Shown: positions 21,017 through 32,772, numbered from the stretch's first letter. The stretch is 64,000 nucleotides of DNA from Streptomyces triticisoli (GCF_003270085.1 NZ_QFDQ01000003.1:1-64000), one strand, 5' to 3'. A program made the numbers and translations. Notes: a model not told the origin generated them from the letters alone.

Positions 21017-21878
21017 GACCGCCGTACGCACCCCGAGCCCGCTGTGGACCTTCGGGCTGCTGCGCAGCGAGCTGGCCACCACCTTCCGGCGCTGGCGCAC
21101 CCTCGCCCTGCTGGGCGTGCTGGCCGCCGTACCGGTCCTGGTCGGGGTGGCCGTCAGGATCGAGACGGGGGACGGCTCGTCGCCGGCCCACGGGGGCGGC
21201 GGTGACGGCCCGGCGTTCATCGCGCAGATCACCAACAACGGACTGTTCCTGGTCTTCACCGCGCTGGCCGCCACCCTGCCGTTCTTCCTGCCGATGGCCG
21301 TCGGCGTGATCGCGGGTGACGCGATCGCGGGGGAGGCGAACACGGGCACCCTGCGCTATCTGCTGGTCGCCCCGGCCGGCCGTACCCGCCTGTTGCTGGC
21401 CAAGTACGCCACGACGATGGTGTTCTGCCTGGTCGCCACCCTCGTGGTCGCCGTCTCGGCGCTCACCGTGGGCGCGCTGCTCTTCCCGCTCGGCGACCTG
21501 ACGACCATCTCCGGCACGCGGATCGGCTTCGCCGAGGGACTGGGCCGGGCACTGCTGATCGCCCTCGTCGTCGCCGCGTCCCTGACCGGCCTCGCCGCCC
21601 TCGGCCTGTTCGTCTCGACGCTGACCAACAGCGGCATCGCGGCGATGGCCACGACCGTGGGCCTGCTGATCACCGTCCAGATCCTCGACCAGATCCCCCA
21701 GCTCCACGCGATCCAGCCGTATCTCTTCTCCCACTACTGGCTGTCCTTCGCCGACCTCATGCGCGAGCCGGTCCACTGGGACGGCCTGGTGAAGAACCTT
21801 CAGCTGCAGACCCTGTACGCGGCGGTGTTCGGCTCGGCGGCCTGGGCACGGTTCACGGCGAAGGACATCACCGCGTAG
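21003..21878 (+). CDS. ABC transporter permease (ABC-2 type)
   Basis: 291 residues with about six hydrophobic segments and the DAIAGEANTGTLRYLLVAP segment that is typical of ABC-2/NosY-type exporters. Forms a transporter with the overlapping ATPase gene. The start at ATG 21003 lies inside the ATPase 3' end. The substrate cannot be inferred. Confidence 0.88.
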   Translation: MSRAETAVRTPSPLWTFGLLRSELATTFRRWRTLALLGVLAAVPVLVGVAVRIETGDGSSPAHGGGGDGPAFIAQITNNGLFLVFTALAATLPFFLPMAVGVIAGDAIAGEANTGTLRYLLVAPAGRTRLLLAKYATTMVFCLVATLVVAVSALTVGALLFPLGDLTTISGTRIGFAEGLGRALLIALVVAASLTGLAALGLFVSTLTNSGIAAMATTVGLLITVQILDQIPQLHAIQPYLFSHYWLSFADLMREPVHWDGLVKNLQLQTLYAAVFGSAAWARFTAKDITA

Positions 21879-21927
21879 GGACCGGCCCCGGTGACGGCGC
21901 GGGCCACCGGTTCCTGGTGCGAGTCTG

Positions 21928-21991
21928 TGACGTTGCGGTGACGTGGGCGGGGCAGGCGGGCGGCGAGACTCGACAGTACGCGTACGCGTAC
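21928..21991. repeat. Direct repeats and a GTACGC palindrome before the TPR-like gene
   Basis: TGACGT occurs at 21928-21933 and 21939-21944, 11 bp apart, one helical turn. A 16-bp perfect palindrome built from GTACGC units (21976-21991) follows. Both lie in the upstream region of the gene at 22025 and could bind a regulator; no function is shown. Confidence 0.4.
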
Positions 21992-22024
21992 GACCGGATG
22001 GCACTCATCCGAGTGAGGGAACCG

Positions 22025-22597
22025 ATGTCTCGACCGACCCGCGAGCCCGCCCCCGCCCGCGGTTTCGACGCAGTGGCCGAAGCCGTGCTCGGCGAGGACC
22101 CCAGGACCGCGACCGGTGGGACGGGCGCCGTCCTGCTCGCCGAACCCCTGGCGCGGATCAACGAGGCCGTGAAGGAGGGCCGTATCGACGAGGCGGCGAC
22201 GCTGACGGAACGCACCGTCGCGCAGACCTCCGGCACCCTCGACCCGGACCACCCCGAGGTACTGCGCCTGCGCGAACTGACCGCCTACATCGCCTACTTG
22301 GCGGGCGACCCGCTCCGTTCCCTCCGCCTCTGCCTCGACCTCGCCCGCATCCACCGCCGCCACCGCGACGCGGAGGCCGCCTACGGCGACATCCAGAGCG
22401 CGGCCACCGCCTGGCGCGCGGTCCGCGACCCCGAGCAGGGCCTGCGCCTCGGCCGCGACCTGATCGGCCTGTGGACCGAACTCACCACCGAGGCCGGCCC
22501 CGCCGCCGACGACATGGACCAACTGCGCTCCGCCCGCGCCCGTATGGGCCGCCTGGCCGAACGAGCCCGCAACGCGGCGCCCCCGGCTACGAGCTGA
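22025..22597 (+). CDS. Small TPR-like helical protein, function unknown
   Basis: 190 residues, wholly helical in character, with TPR-like stretches (INEAVKEGRIDEAATLTERT, LRELTAYIAYLAGDPLRSLR, AYGDIQSAATAWRAVRD). No signal peptide or catalytic motif. Similar helical modules occur at the C-terminus of actinobacterial Ser/Thr kinases, so it may be a partner protein; that is inference. ATG 22025 is preceded by gagtgaggga, better than ATG 21998. Convergent with the following gene, 33 bp between stops. Confidence 0.7.
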   Translation: MSRPTREPAPARGFDAVAEAVLGEDPRTATGGTGAVLLAEPLARINEAVKEGRIDEAATLTERTVAQTSGTLDPDHPEVLRLRELTAYIAYLAGDPLRSLRLCLDLARIHRRHRDAEAAYGDIQSAATAWRAVRDPEQGLRLGRDLIGLWTELTTEAGPAADDMDQLRSARARMGRLAERARNAAPPATS

Positions 22598-22630
22598 CGC
22601 GTTCGCCGCGGCGGAAACGGGACGCCCCGG

Positions 22631-24277
22631 TCAGCGGTACTCGGAGCTCTCCCCGATGCTTTCGCAGACCATCGGGTCCGTCATCGCAGGCGGCCGTTCC
22701 TCGAGGATCTGCCGGGCGCGGACATCTCCCCAGCTGGTCTCGTACCAGGACGCCGTTGCCGGACCGAGCTCCTTCGCCAGGGCACCGAGGACGCAGGACC
22801 GCAGGGGCTCCTCCAGCCTGTCCAGGGCGGGGACCGCGTCCGCCGAGAGGTCACGCGCGTAGTCCAGGTCGAACCTGTGGGTCCTCTCGTAACGCCGCAC
22901 GTTCTTCTCGGCGATCAGACCGTCGGGAGAGGCCAGGCCGAAGGCGAGGACCCCGGCAGCTGCCGACGCGGCGACGGCGCGGGGCAGCCGGCGTGCGCCC
23001 CAGATTCCGGCGGCCATGATCAGCAGGATGACCAGGCCGAGCCACAGTTCCACGGCCACGACGGAGATCCGCAGCCGGGTCAGCCCGTACGCCTCGACGT
23101 ACATGTCCATGCGCCGTACCGCCGAAGCGACCACGATCAGGGTGAGTGCGCAGAGGGTGCCGAGGACTCCCCGCACCAGGGTCCGGTCACCGGGCCCGCC
23201 GCGTGGTGCCCAGCGCAGCGCGAGGACGATGACCAGGAGGGTGAGGAGCGTGGCGAGGAGGAGCTGCCAGAAACCCTGCCGCGCGTACTCGGAGTAGGTC
23301 TGGCCGGTCTTCTCCAGGACGGCCTGGTATCCGCCGAAGAGGACGGCGAGCTGGATGGCGTTGAAGACGGCGAACAGGGCGCACAGCACGAGCAGGGGAA
23401 GCGCCCACTCGCCCCGGCCGCGGGCGCGGCCCGGAGTGGTCCTGAAGCTGTCCCACCGCAGCGGGGCGGCGGCGCTGTGTGCCGCCGCGAGGGCACCGAG
23501 GAGCCCGAGGGCGAACAGCACCAGCCGCCAGGGGCCTTCGCCGACGGACGTGTCCGGGACCAGTCTGCTCAGCAGGTCGGCGAAGGCCGAGTCGGCCCCG
23601 GCGAACAGCGCGCCGAAGACGAGGAGGAGCACGGCCGTCACGGCAAGGGCCCGCAGCGCGGAACCCACGTTGCCGGAGGCGTTGCCGGCCCGGGCGCGCA
23701 CTCCTCGCCAGCCCCACACGGTGCCCTTGAACAACGAGTTGACCAGCCCGAAGGAGCTGAGGGCGACACCGGCCCAGGTCCGCGAGCCGTGGAGGGCGAG
23801 CGATGCGAGACCGATGGCGGTGGCCACGGCGAGGAAAGAAGGCCACTGGGCGGCGCGCAGCGCCGGAACCAGCAGGAGGGCGAGCCCTCCGACGCCCCAG
23901 GCGAGCGTCCAGGGACGGGCCTGTGTCCGGCCCGCCTGGCGCGCGGCGAAGTACGCGGTGAGCGTGGCCGGCAGGGCGACGAGCAGCAGATTGACGCCCA
24001 CACCGTGGCTGAGCAGCACCATGCTGAGCACGCCGGTGGCGAGCGCCGACCAGAGGACGGGGGTGTCCACGGTGGAGGGCGGTTCACGGGGCAGGTCGGT
24101 GAACCAGAGTTCGTGGGTGTGGGTGCCCGCGTACACGGAGCCGGGGGCTTCGCCGGACCGCGTGTCCGTCGCCGCGCGCGCCCTGCCCTCCGCCTCTCCC
24201 TCAGGCACTTCGGGTATGCGCTCCGTCGGCCGGGACCGCTCGGGCGGTTTGGCGGGCACAGGTGGTTTCTCTGTCAT
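22631..24277 (-). CDS. DUF4173-family integral membrane protein
   Basis: 548 residues: a proline/arginine-rich cytoplasmic N-terminus of about 85 residues, about a dozen hydrophobic segments, and a soluble tail (about 465-548, RRYERTHRFDLDYARDLSAD...). The pattern, including KNVRRYERTHRFDLDYA and RQGFWQLLLATLLTL, is that of the DUF4153/DUF4173 family, whose role is unknown. ATG 24277 has gggaggggg upstream. Confidence 0.78.
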   Translation of the reverse strand: MTEKPPVPAKPPERSRPTERIPEVPEGEAEGRARAATDTRSGEAPGSVYAGTHTHELWFTDLPREPPSTVDTPVLWSALATGVLSMVLLSHGVGVNLLLVALPATLTAYFAARQAGRTQARPWTLAWGVGGLALLLVPALRAAQWPSFLAVATAIGLASLALHGSRTWAGVALSSFGLVNSLFKGTVWGWRGVRARAGNASGNVGSALRALAVTAVLLLVFGALFAGADSAFADLLSRLVPDTSVGEGPWRLVLFALGLLGALAAAHSAAAPLRWDSFRTTPGRARGRGEWALPLLVLCALFAVFNAIQLAVLFGGYQAVLEKTGQTYSEYARQGFWQLLLATLLTLLVIVLALRWAPRGGPGDRTLVRGVLGTLCALTLIVVASAVRRMDMYVEAYGLTRLRISVVAVELWLGLVILLIMAAGIWGARRLPRAVAASAAAGVLAFGLASPDGLIAEKNVRRYERTHRFDLDYARDLSADAVPALDRLEEPLRSCVLGALAKELGPATASWYETSWGDVRARQILEERPPAMTDPMVCESIGESSEYR

Positions 24278-24367
24278 GGGACCCCCTCCCAACCGGCCCC
24301 TGAACGCATGTACTCGGGTACGTCGAGCGGGTACCGGTGTCGCTTGCGAAGCCGACCGCCATGATCG

Positions 24368-24480
24368 TCAGGGCGGCGTGCCCGCAAGGGTAGCGGGGCG
24401 CGGACATGTCACGCTCCACCGAGCCGATCCGGCCGGCCGGGCCACGCAGAACTCGTTGCCCTCCGGCTTCCGGCATCCGC
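24368..24480 (-). pseudogene. Possible remnant of a VOC/glyoxalase-domain gene
   Basis: On the minus strand a short frame reads KPEGNEFCVARPAGS (24430-24470), resembling the conserved C-terminal DPEGNEFCV strand of Streptomyces glyoxalase/bleomycin-resistance-like proteins. Nothing upstream continues the fold, and no start is near. It lies in the roughly 310-bp gap between the DUF4173 gene and rarD, which otherwise shows nothing. Confidence 0.4.
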
Positions 24481-24588
24481 CGGAACAGCGGCCGGCCCGT
24501 GTGCCAGGAACCATTGACAACAACGGGTGGCCGGGCGCCCGTGCCCGCTCCGGGGTGCTCACACCGTTACCGGCGGCGGGCCTGCCGT

Positions 24589-25551
24589 CTACGCCTCCAC
24601 CGGATCCGCCTTCGCCACCGCCGCCGCCCGGGGAGCCCCGATCCGGGCCCTGAGCAGTGCCGCCCGTCGGGCCGTGCGCAGGCCGTCCCAGGTCAGGAGG
24701 GTCAGGGCCAGCCAGACCAGGGCGAATCCGGCCCAGCGCTCGGCGGGCATGGACTCGTGGAAGTAGACGATGCCCAGCAGGAACTGGAAGAGCGGGGCCA
24801 TGTACTGCAGCAGGCCCAGTGTGGACAGCGGCACCCGTATCGCGGCCGCGCCGAAACAGACCATCGGCAGCGCGGTGACGATGCCCGTGGAGGCGAGCAG
24901 GGCGGTGTGCCCGGCGCCCTCGGTGGCGAAGGTGGAGCGGCCCTGGGCGCCCAGCCACAGCAGGTAGGCGAGGGCGGGCAGGAACTGGACGGCGGTCTCG
25001 GCGGCCAGCGACTCGACGCCGCCGAGGTTGACCTTCTTCTTCACCAGACCGTAGGTGGCGAAGGAGAAGGCCAGGCACAGGGAGATCCACGGCGGGCGGC
25101 CGTAGCCGATGGTCAGCACCACGACGGCGGCGGCGCCGATGCCGACCGCCGTCCACTGCACGGGCCGCAGCCGCTCCTTGAGGAGCAGCACGCCCATCGC
25201 GATGGTGACCAGCGGGTTGATGAAGTAGCCGAGGGAGGCCTCGACGACGTGCCCGCTGTTCACGGACCAGATGTAGACGCCCCAGTTGACGGTGATCACC
25301 GCGGCGGCGACCACGACGAGGCCCAGCCTGCGCGGCTGCCGCAGCAGTTCGCCGGCCCAGGCCCAGCGGCGTACGACGAGCAGCGCGACGGCGACGAAGG
25401 CGAGGGACCACACCATGCGCTGGGCGAGGATCTCCACCGCGCCGGCGGGCTTGAGCAGAGTCCAGTAGATGGGGACGATGCCCCACATCCCGTAGGCGGC
25501 TATGCCGTTCAGCAGTCCTGTGCGCCGTTCAGCCCTCGGCTTCTCGCTCAA
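24589..25551 (-). CDS. rarD: RarD-type EamA/DMT permease
   Basis: 320 residues with about ten hydrophobic segments in two EamA halves. The RarD signature is visible at GLLNGIAAYGMWGIVPIYW, LAQRMVWSLAF, NWGVYIWSVNSGHVVEASLG and QYMAPLFQFLLGI. Substrate unknown; E. coli rarD is named for chloramphenicol sensitivity. Single gene, preceded by an agggatcgcttg leader. Confidence 0.88.
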   Translation of the reverse strand: MSEKPRAERRTGLLNGIAAYGMWGIVPIYWTLLKPAGAVEILAQRMVWSLAFVAVALLVVRRWAWAGELLRQPRRLGLVVVAAAVITVNWGVYIWSVNSGHVVEASLGYFINPLVTIAMGVLLLKERLRPVQWTAVGIGAAAVVVLTIGYGRPPWISLCLAFSFATYGLVKKKVNLGGVESLAAETAVQFLPALAYLLWLGAQGRSTFATEGAGHTALLASTGIVTALPMVCFGAAAIRVPLSTLGLLQYMAPLFQFLLGIVYFHESMPAERWAGFALVWLALTLLTWDGLRTARRAALLRARIGAPRAAAVAKADPVEA

Positions 25552-25691
25552 GCGATCCCTCCTTCATGCTCTGCCCGCGTGCGCGCGCCACAGAAGAAGG
25601 TAACGCCGGACACCCCCGCCTGTCATACCCGTACCGCAGGACGGTCATGACAGGCGGGGGTGCCCGGCGTACTCGGCAGGAGCCGGCGTAC

Positions 25692-28692
<3,001 letters not shown>

Positions 28693-28861
28693 TGAACTGG
28701 ACCTCCCTCGAGGCGGCTGTATGGGAGCGGCCTTCACGAAGAGCCTGCCGAAGACCTTCCCGGTTTCAACCCTACGTCGGTCAGGGTCGCCTTCCTTGAA
28801 CCGTTCGTATGGTGGACGCGACGCTGAGACGGCTCGATCCGACCGTCACAGTGTCGGACGA

Positions 28862-29521
28862 TCAAGAGTTCAGATAGGTGAGCACGGCCAGAACACGCCG
28901 GTGATCCCCGTCACTCGGGGCCAGTCCGAGCTTCAGGAAGATGTTGCTGACGTGCTTCTCGACCGCGCCGTCGCTCACCACCAGCTGCCGGGCGATCGCC
29001 GAGTTCGTCCGCCCCTCGGCCATCAGGCCCAGCACCTCCCGCTCCCGCGGGGTGAGCCCGGCCAGCACGTCCTGCTTGCGGCTGCGCCCCAGCAGCTGGG
29101 CGACCACCTCCGGGTCCAGGGCCGTACCGCCCTCGGCGACCCGCACCACCGCGTCCACGAACTCCCGGACCTCGGCCACCCGGTCCTTGAGCAGATAGCC
29201 CACCCCGCGACTGGAGCCGGCCAGCAGCTCGGTGGCGTACCGCTCCTCCACGTACTGCGACAGCACCAGCACACCCAGCCCCGGGTGCGCCTTGCGCAGC
29301 TGGACGGCGGCCCGCACCCCCTCGTCGGTGTGCGTCGGCGGCATCCGTACGTCCGCCACGACGACGTCGGGCAGCGCCGACTGGTCGTACAGCTCCGTGA
29401 TGGTCTTGATCAGCGCCTCGGCGTCGCCGACACCCGCCACGACCTCGTGCCCGCGGTCGGTCAGCAGCCGGGTCAGGCCCTCCCTGAGCAGCACTGAATC
29501 CTCGGCGATGACCACCCGCAC
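28862..29521 (-). CDS. NarL/FixJ-family response regulator
   Basis: 219 residues from GTG 29521, which has a near-perfect GGAGG five bases upstream and starts with the usual receiver strand VRVVIAEDSVLLREGL. Upstream candidates (ATG 29581) lack a ribosome site. Receiver aspartate in DVVVADVRMPP, lysine in GYLLKDRVAEV, and a LuxR-type HTH (LTPREREVLGLMAEG, VEKHVSNIF). Downstream partner of the two kinases on the same strand, 246 bp after the nearer one; that gap carries paired repeats and may hold a second promoter. Confidence 0.88.
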   Translation of the reverse strand: MRVVIAEDSVLLREGLTRLLTDRGHEVVAGVGDAEALIKTITELYDQSALPDVVVADVRMPPTHTDEGVRAAVQLRKAHPGLGVLVLSQYVEERYATELLAGSSRGVGYLLKDRVAEVREFVDAVVRVAEGGTALDPEVVAQLLGRSRKQDVLAGLTPREREVLGLMAEGRTNSAIARQLVVSDGAVEKHVSNIFLKLGLAPSDGDHRRVLAVLTYLNS

Positions 29522-29584
29522 CCTGTCCTCCACGATCCTCGGCCCCCCACAGCCCCGCTCGTCGGTCGTTGCATACGACATGGT

Positions 29585-29662
29585 CCAGCATTCCAGCATT
29601 CGGACCCTGCCGCGCCCGGGCCCCGGGAAGTGGGGGAGGTGGCTGCGTATTCGACGTATTCG
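29585..29662. repeat. Short direct repeats before the response regulator gene
   Basis: Two pairs: ccagcatt at 29585-29592 and 29593-29600, and cgtattcg at 29646-29653 and 29655-29662. They lie between the kinase stop and the regulator start and could be an operator for a separate regulator promoter. No function is shown. Confidence 0.35.
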
Positions 29663-29767
29663 GCTACACGACTGACGGCATGTTGCGGCATGTCTCGGCC
29701 TGCCGACCACGGCCGGGTGGCCGCGGCCGGCAGGCCGCACGTCAAAGAATTCGGATCCGCGGTGCGG

Positions 29768-31135
29768 TCAGCGCCGCCAGGGCAGCTCCGCCGTCACCCG
29801 GGTGGGCCCGCCGGCCGGCGAGTCGACGACCAGGATCCCGTCCACCGCGTCCAGCCGCTCGGCCAGCCCCGCCAGGCCCGACCCCTCGGACGGGTCCGCA
29901 CCGCCGACCCCGTCGTCCACGACCTGCAGCATCAGCCGGTTCTCCGCCCGCCACACGTCGACGGAGGCGGACCGGGCCCCGCTGTGCTTGCTGACGTTCT
30001 GCAGCAGCTCGGAGACGGTGAAGTAGGCGATGCCCTCGATCGCCGGTGCCGGCCGCTGCGCCAGGTCCACCTCCACCCGCACCGGCACGGTGCAGCGCGA
30101 GGCGACCGAGGACAGGGCCGCGTCCAGACCGCGGTCGGTCAGTACGGCGGGGTGGATGCCGCGGGCCAGGTCCCGCAGCTCCTGCAGCGCCGTCTTCACC
30201 TCGCCGTGCGCCTCGTCCACCATCCGCGCCGCCGCCTGCGGGTCCTCCGCCAGCTTCTCCTTGGCCAGGCCCAGGTCCATCGCCAGCGCCACCAGCCGGG
30301 CCTGCGCGCCGTCGTGCAGGTCCCGCTCGATGCGCCGCAGGTCCGCGGCGGCCGTGTCGACCACGACACCCCGGTCCGACTCCAGCTCCACCACCCGCGC
30401 CGACAGCCGCGACGGCCCGAGCAGCCCGTGCACCAGCACCCGGTCCACCATCGTCAGCGCCCGCACGATCCACGGCGTGGCCAGCGTGAACAGCAGCCCC
30501 ACCAGCGCGGTCACCGTGATCTCGAACGGGTTGTCGAGGTAGATGCCGTGCTGCCCGTCGCCGTAGAGCTGGATGCCGCCCTGGTCGGCCCACATCGGGA
30601 AGACCCAGAACCACAGCGGGTACGTCAGCAGCCCCCAGCCCAGCGACCAGAAGGTCACCGCGACGGAGAAGGAGAACACCGCCCACGGGAACTGCAGCAC
30701 GGCGTAGAGCAGGGCCCGCCAGGAGCTGCCGCTCTTCAGCAGGGTCCCCGTCCAGGCCAGGACACCCGACTCCTTCGTCCGCAGCGGCTCCGGCTCGGCC
30801 ACCTCCAGGCCGAGCAGACCGCGCGCCCGCGCCCGCTCCAGCACGCCGAACAGGCGGCAGCCGGCCAGCGCCGCCGCCAGCACCGGGACACCGAAGAACG
30901 TCACCAGCATGCCCACGCCCAGCGACACCATCGTGACGGCGTACGTGAAGAGCATGATGCCGACCGGCAGGCTCAGCAGCACGTATCCGAACTCGCGCCA
31001 GCTGCGCGCCTCGAACGGCGCCCGCAGCCCGGCCGGCACCAGGTGCCGCCGCCGGCCCGGGGTCCCGTCGTGGAACCCGTCCCCGCTGTAGGGCCCGTAC
31101 CCCTGTCCGTACCGCGATCCGTACTGGGTGGCCAT
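29768..31135 (-). CDS. Sensor histidine kinase (NarL-system type), downstream copy
   Basis: 455 residues from ATG 31135. Four hydrophobic segments in two pairs (about residues 45-95 and 140-230), then HisKA_3 with the phosphate-accepting histidine in RRIERDLHDGAQARLVAL and a HATPase with VSELLQNVSKHSGARSASVD and QVVDDGVGGAD. The extracellular part is small, so the signal may be sensed in the membrane. The frame stays open to ATG 31231 and beyond through a 15-bp triple repeat; that alternative start has GGAGG only one base away. Paralogue of the next gene, with long identical DNA blocks. Confidence 0.86.
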   Translation of the reverse strand: MATQYGSRYGQGYGPYSGDGFHDGTPGRRRHLVPAGLRAPFEARSWREFGYVLLSLPVGIMLFTYAVTMVSLGVGMLVTFFGVPVLAAALAGCRLFGVLERARARGLLGLEVAEPEPLRTKESGVLAWTGTLLKSGSSWRALLYAVLQFPWAVFSFSVAVTFWSLGWGLLTYPLWFWVFPMWADQGGIQLYGDGQHGIYLDNPFEITVTALVGLLFTLATPWIVRALTMVDRVLVHGLLGPSRLSARVVELESDRGVVVDTAAADLRRIERDLHDGAQARLVALAMDLGLAKEKLAEDPQAAARMVDEAHGEVKTALQELRDLARGIHPAVLTDRGLDAALSSVASRCTVPVRVEVDLAQRPAPAIEGIAYFTVSELLQNVSKHSGARSASVDVWRAENRLMLQVVDDGVGGADPSEGSGLAGLAERLDAVDGILVVDSPAGGPTRVTAELPWRR

Positions 31136-31152
31136 CGGCGTCGTCCCGTTCC

Positions 31153-31197
31153 CCTCGTCGTGCTGCGTCTCGTCGCGCTGCGTCTCGTCGTGCTGCG
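31153..31197. repeat. 15-bp triplet repeat at the 5' edge of the downstream kinase gene
   Basis: Three tandem copies of ctcgtcgtgctgcgt (middle copy one base different). If translated from ATG 31231 they encode pentapeptide repeats of the type QHDET/QRDET. Confidence 0.85.
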
Positions 31198-31331
31198 TCC
31201 TGCGGCTTGCTTTCCGCGGCTGTCCCGCCATGCCTCCAGCCTGCTCGGCCGTGGGGGGTGGGGCCATGGAGCGCGTCGGCGTCCTGGGCGGGGGGTTTTC
31301 CCCACCCCTTGCCGGGGGCGCCCGCGTCCCG

Positions 31332-32555
31332 CTACCTCGGGCCGGAGGCGTCCGCGCCCCGGCCGTCCGTGCGGTCCCGCCACGGCAGCTCCGCCGTGAC
31401 CGTCGTCGGGCCGCCCTGCGGCGAGTCGACGACGAACAGGCCGTCGACCGCGTCCAGCCGCTCGGCCAGACCGCGCATCCCCGTCCCGCCGTCCAGCCGG
31501 GCACCGCCGCGGCCGTCGTCCCACACCTGGATCAGCAGCCGGCCCTCGGTCCGCCACACGTCGACGGAGGCGGACCGGGCCCCGCTGTGCTTGCTGACGT
31601 TCTGCAGCAGCTCGGAGACCGTGAAGTAGGCGATGCCCTCGATGGCCGCGGCCGGGCGGGCGTCCAGGTCGGCCGTCACCTTCACCGGCACGGTGCAGCG
31701 CGAGGCGACCGAGGACAGGGCCGCGTCCAGGCCGCGGTCGGTCAGTACGGCGGGGTGGATGCCGCGGGCCAGGTTCCGCAGCTCCTGCAGCGCGAGCTTC
31801 ACCTCGCCGTGCGCCTCCTCGACCATCGCGGCGACCAGTTCGTCGGCCTGACCCTCCAGCAGCTTCTCCTTGGCCAGGCCGAGACCCATGGCCAGGTTGA
31901 CCAGCCGGGCCTGCGCGCCGTCGTGCAGGTCCCGCTCGATGCGCCGCAGGTCCGCGGCGGCCGTGTCGACCACGACACCGCGGTCGGACTCCAGTTCGGC
32001 GATGCGCCGCTCCAGCTCGTCGGAGGGCGAGAGCAGGGCGCGCACCATGGCCCGGTCCACGTTCGTCATGCCCCGCGCGAGGAACGGCAGCACCGGCCAC
32101 AGCACGAACAGCGAGACCAGCGTGACCACGAAGGTGAACACGCCCCAGGGCAGTCGCATGAAGTGGTACAGCGCCGTGCGCCAGCCCACCGGGTCCTTCA
32201 GCGCCGTCCAGAGCCGGTTGGGCAGTCCTTTCGTGCGGAGCAGCGGCAGCGGGCTCGGCTCCTCGATCCGCACCCCGAGCAGTGCCCGGGCCCGCGCCCG
32301 CTCCAGCCGGCCCAGCTGCCGCGTGCCCATGAGCCCGGCCGCCAGCAGCGGGAAGCCGATCACGTTGAGCGTCAGCGCGGCGCTGGTGGGCAGCACCGAC
32401 ACCACGTAGACGAAACCGAACAGCGACACCGGCAGGTTCGCCAGGAGATGCGTGATCTCCTTCCAGGTGGGCAGGTCGTAGGCGAGACGAGCCGGGGGCA
32501 GACGGTCCTCGGCGCCGGCTGCCACCGGATCGGCGGGGGAGTTGCGTGCGGTCAT
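31332..32555 (-). CDS. Sensor histidine kinase (NarL-system type), upstream copy
   Basis: 407 residues from ATG 32555 (MTARNSPADP). Same plan as its neighbour: paired membrane segments (about 40-85 and 130-170), HisKA_3 with RRIERDLHDGAQARLVNL and a HATPase ending in DDGRGGARL. It lacks the extra loop the other copy has before its last membrane segment. First gene of the kinase-kinase-regulator set, divergent from nuoA2 with about 240 bp between. Two kinases may form a heterodimer or respond to two signals. Confidence 0.86.
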   Translation of the reverse strand: MTARNSPADPVAAGAEDRLPPARLAYDLPTWKEITHLLANLPVSLFGFVYVVSVLPTSAALTLNVIGFPLLAAGLMGTRQLGRLERARARALLGVRIEEPSPLPLLRTKGLPNRLWTALKDPVGWRTALYHFMRLPWGVFTFVVTLVSLFVLWPVLPFLARGMTNVDRAMVRALLSPSDELERRIAELESDRGVVVDTAAADLRRIERDLHDGAQARLVNLAMGLGLAKEKLLEGQADELVAAMVEEAHGEVKLALQELRNLARGIHPAVLTDRGLDAALSSVASRCTVPVKVTADLDARPAAAIEGIAYFTVSELLQNVSKHSGARSASVDVWRTEGRLLIQVWDDGRGGARLDGGTGMRGLAERLDAVDGLFVVDSPQGGPTTVTAELPWRDRTDGRGADASGPR

Positions 32556-32658
32556 ACCGGTCAGCGTGCCGTGCGGCGGGCGTCCCGCGCCATGAGGTCG
32601 GCCGCCCTGTCCGGCGGGGGAAAACCCCACCCTCGCACCTCATGGTGTGCAGGACTGC

Positions 32659-32686
32659 TTACCGTTCCTTTATCAGGGCCTAGACT
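32659..32686 (+). promoter_or_regulatory. Candidate promoter of the second nuo operon
   Basis: TAGACT at 32681-32686 fits the Streptomyces TAnnnT -10; TTACCG at 32659-32664 is a weak -35 with a 16-base spacer. It would give a leader of about 105 nt containing the 13-bp repeat array. Confidence 0.45.
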
Positions 32687-32707
32687 CCCGTGCGTACAGA
32701 TCGTCGA

Positions 32708-32772
32708 ACACAGGGCCAGAGGACAAGGCCAGAAGACAGGGCCGGGAGACAGGTCCGGGAGACAGGGCCGGC
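32708..32772. repeat. 13-bp-period tandem array in the nuo2 leader
   Basis: Five head-to-tail 13-bp units with consensus RGACAGGGCCRGR (32708, 32721, 32734, 32747, 32760). Units 3-5 are nearly identical. A weaker sixth unit may follow. Non-coding, 27 bp before nuoA2. Confidence 0.8.

Noticed and set aside
23355-24653. Plus-strand frame opposite the DUF4173 gene and running into the gap before rarD
   Set aside because: Low-complexity S/R/A composition with no domain; the membrane protein on the minus strand explains the codon bias.
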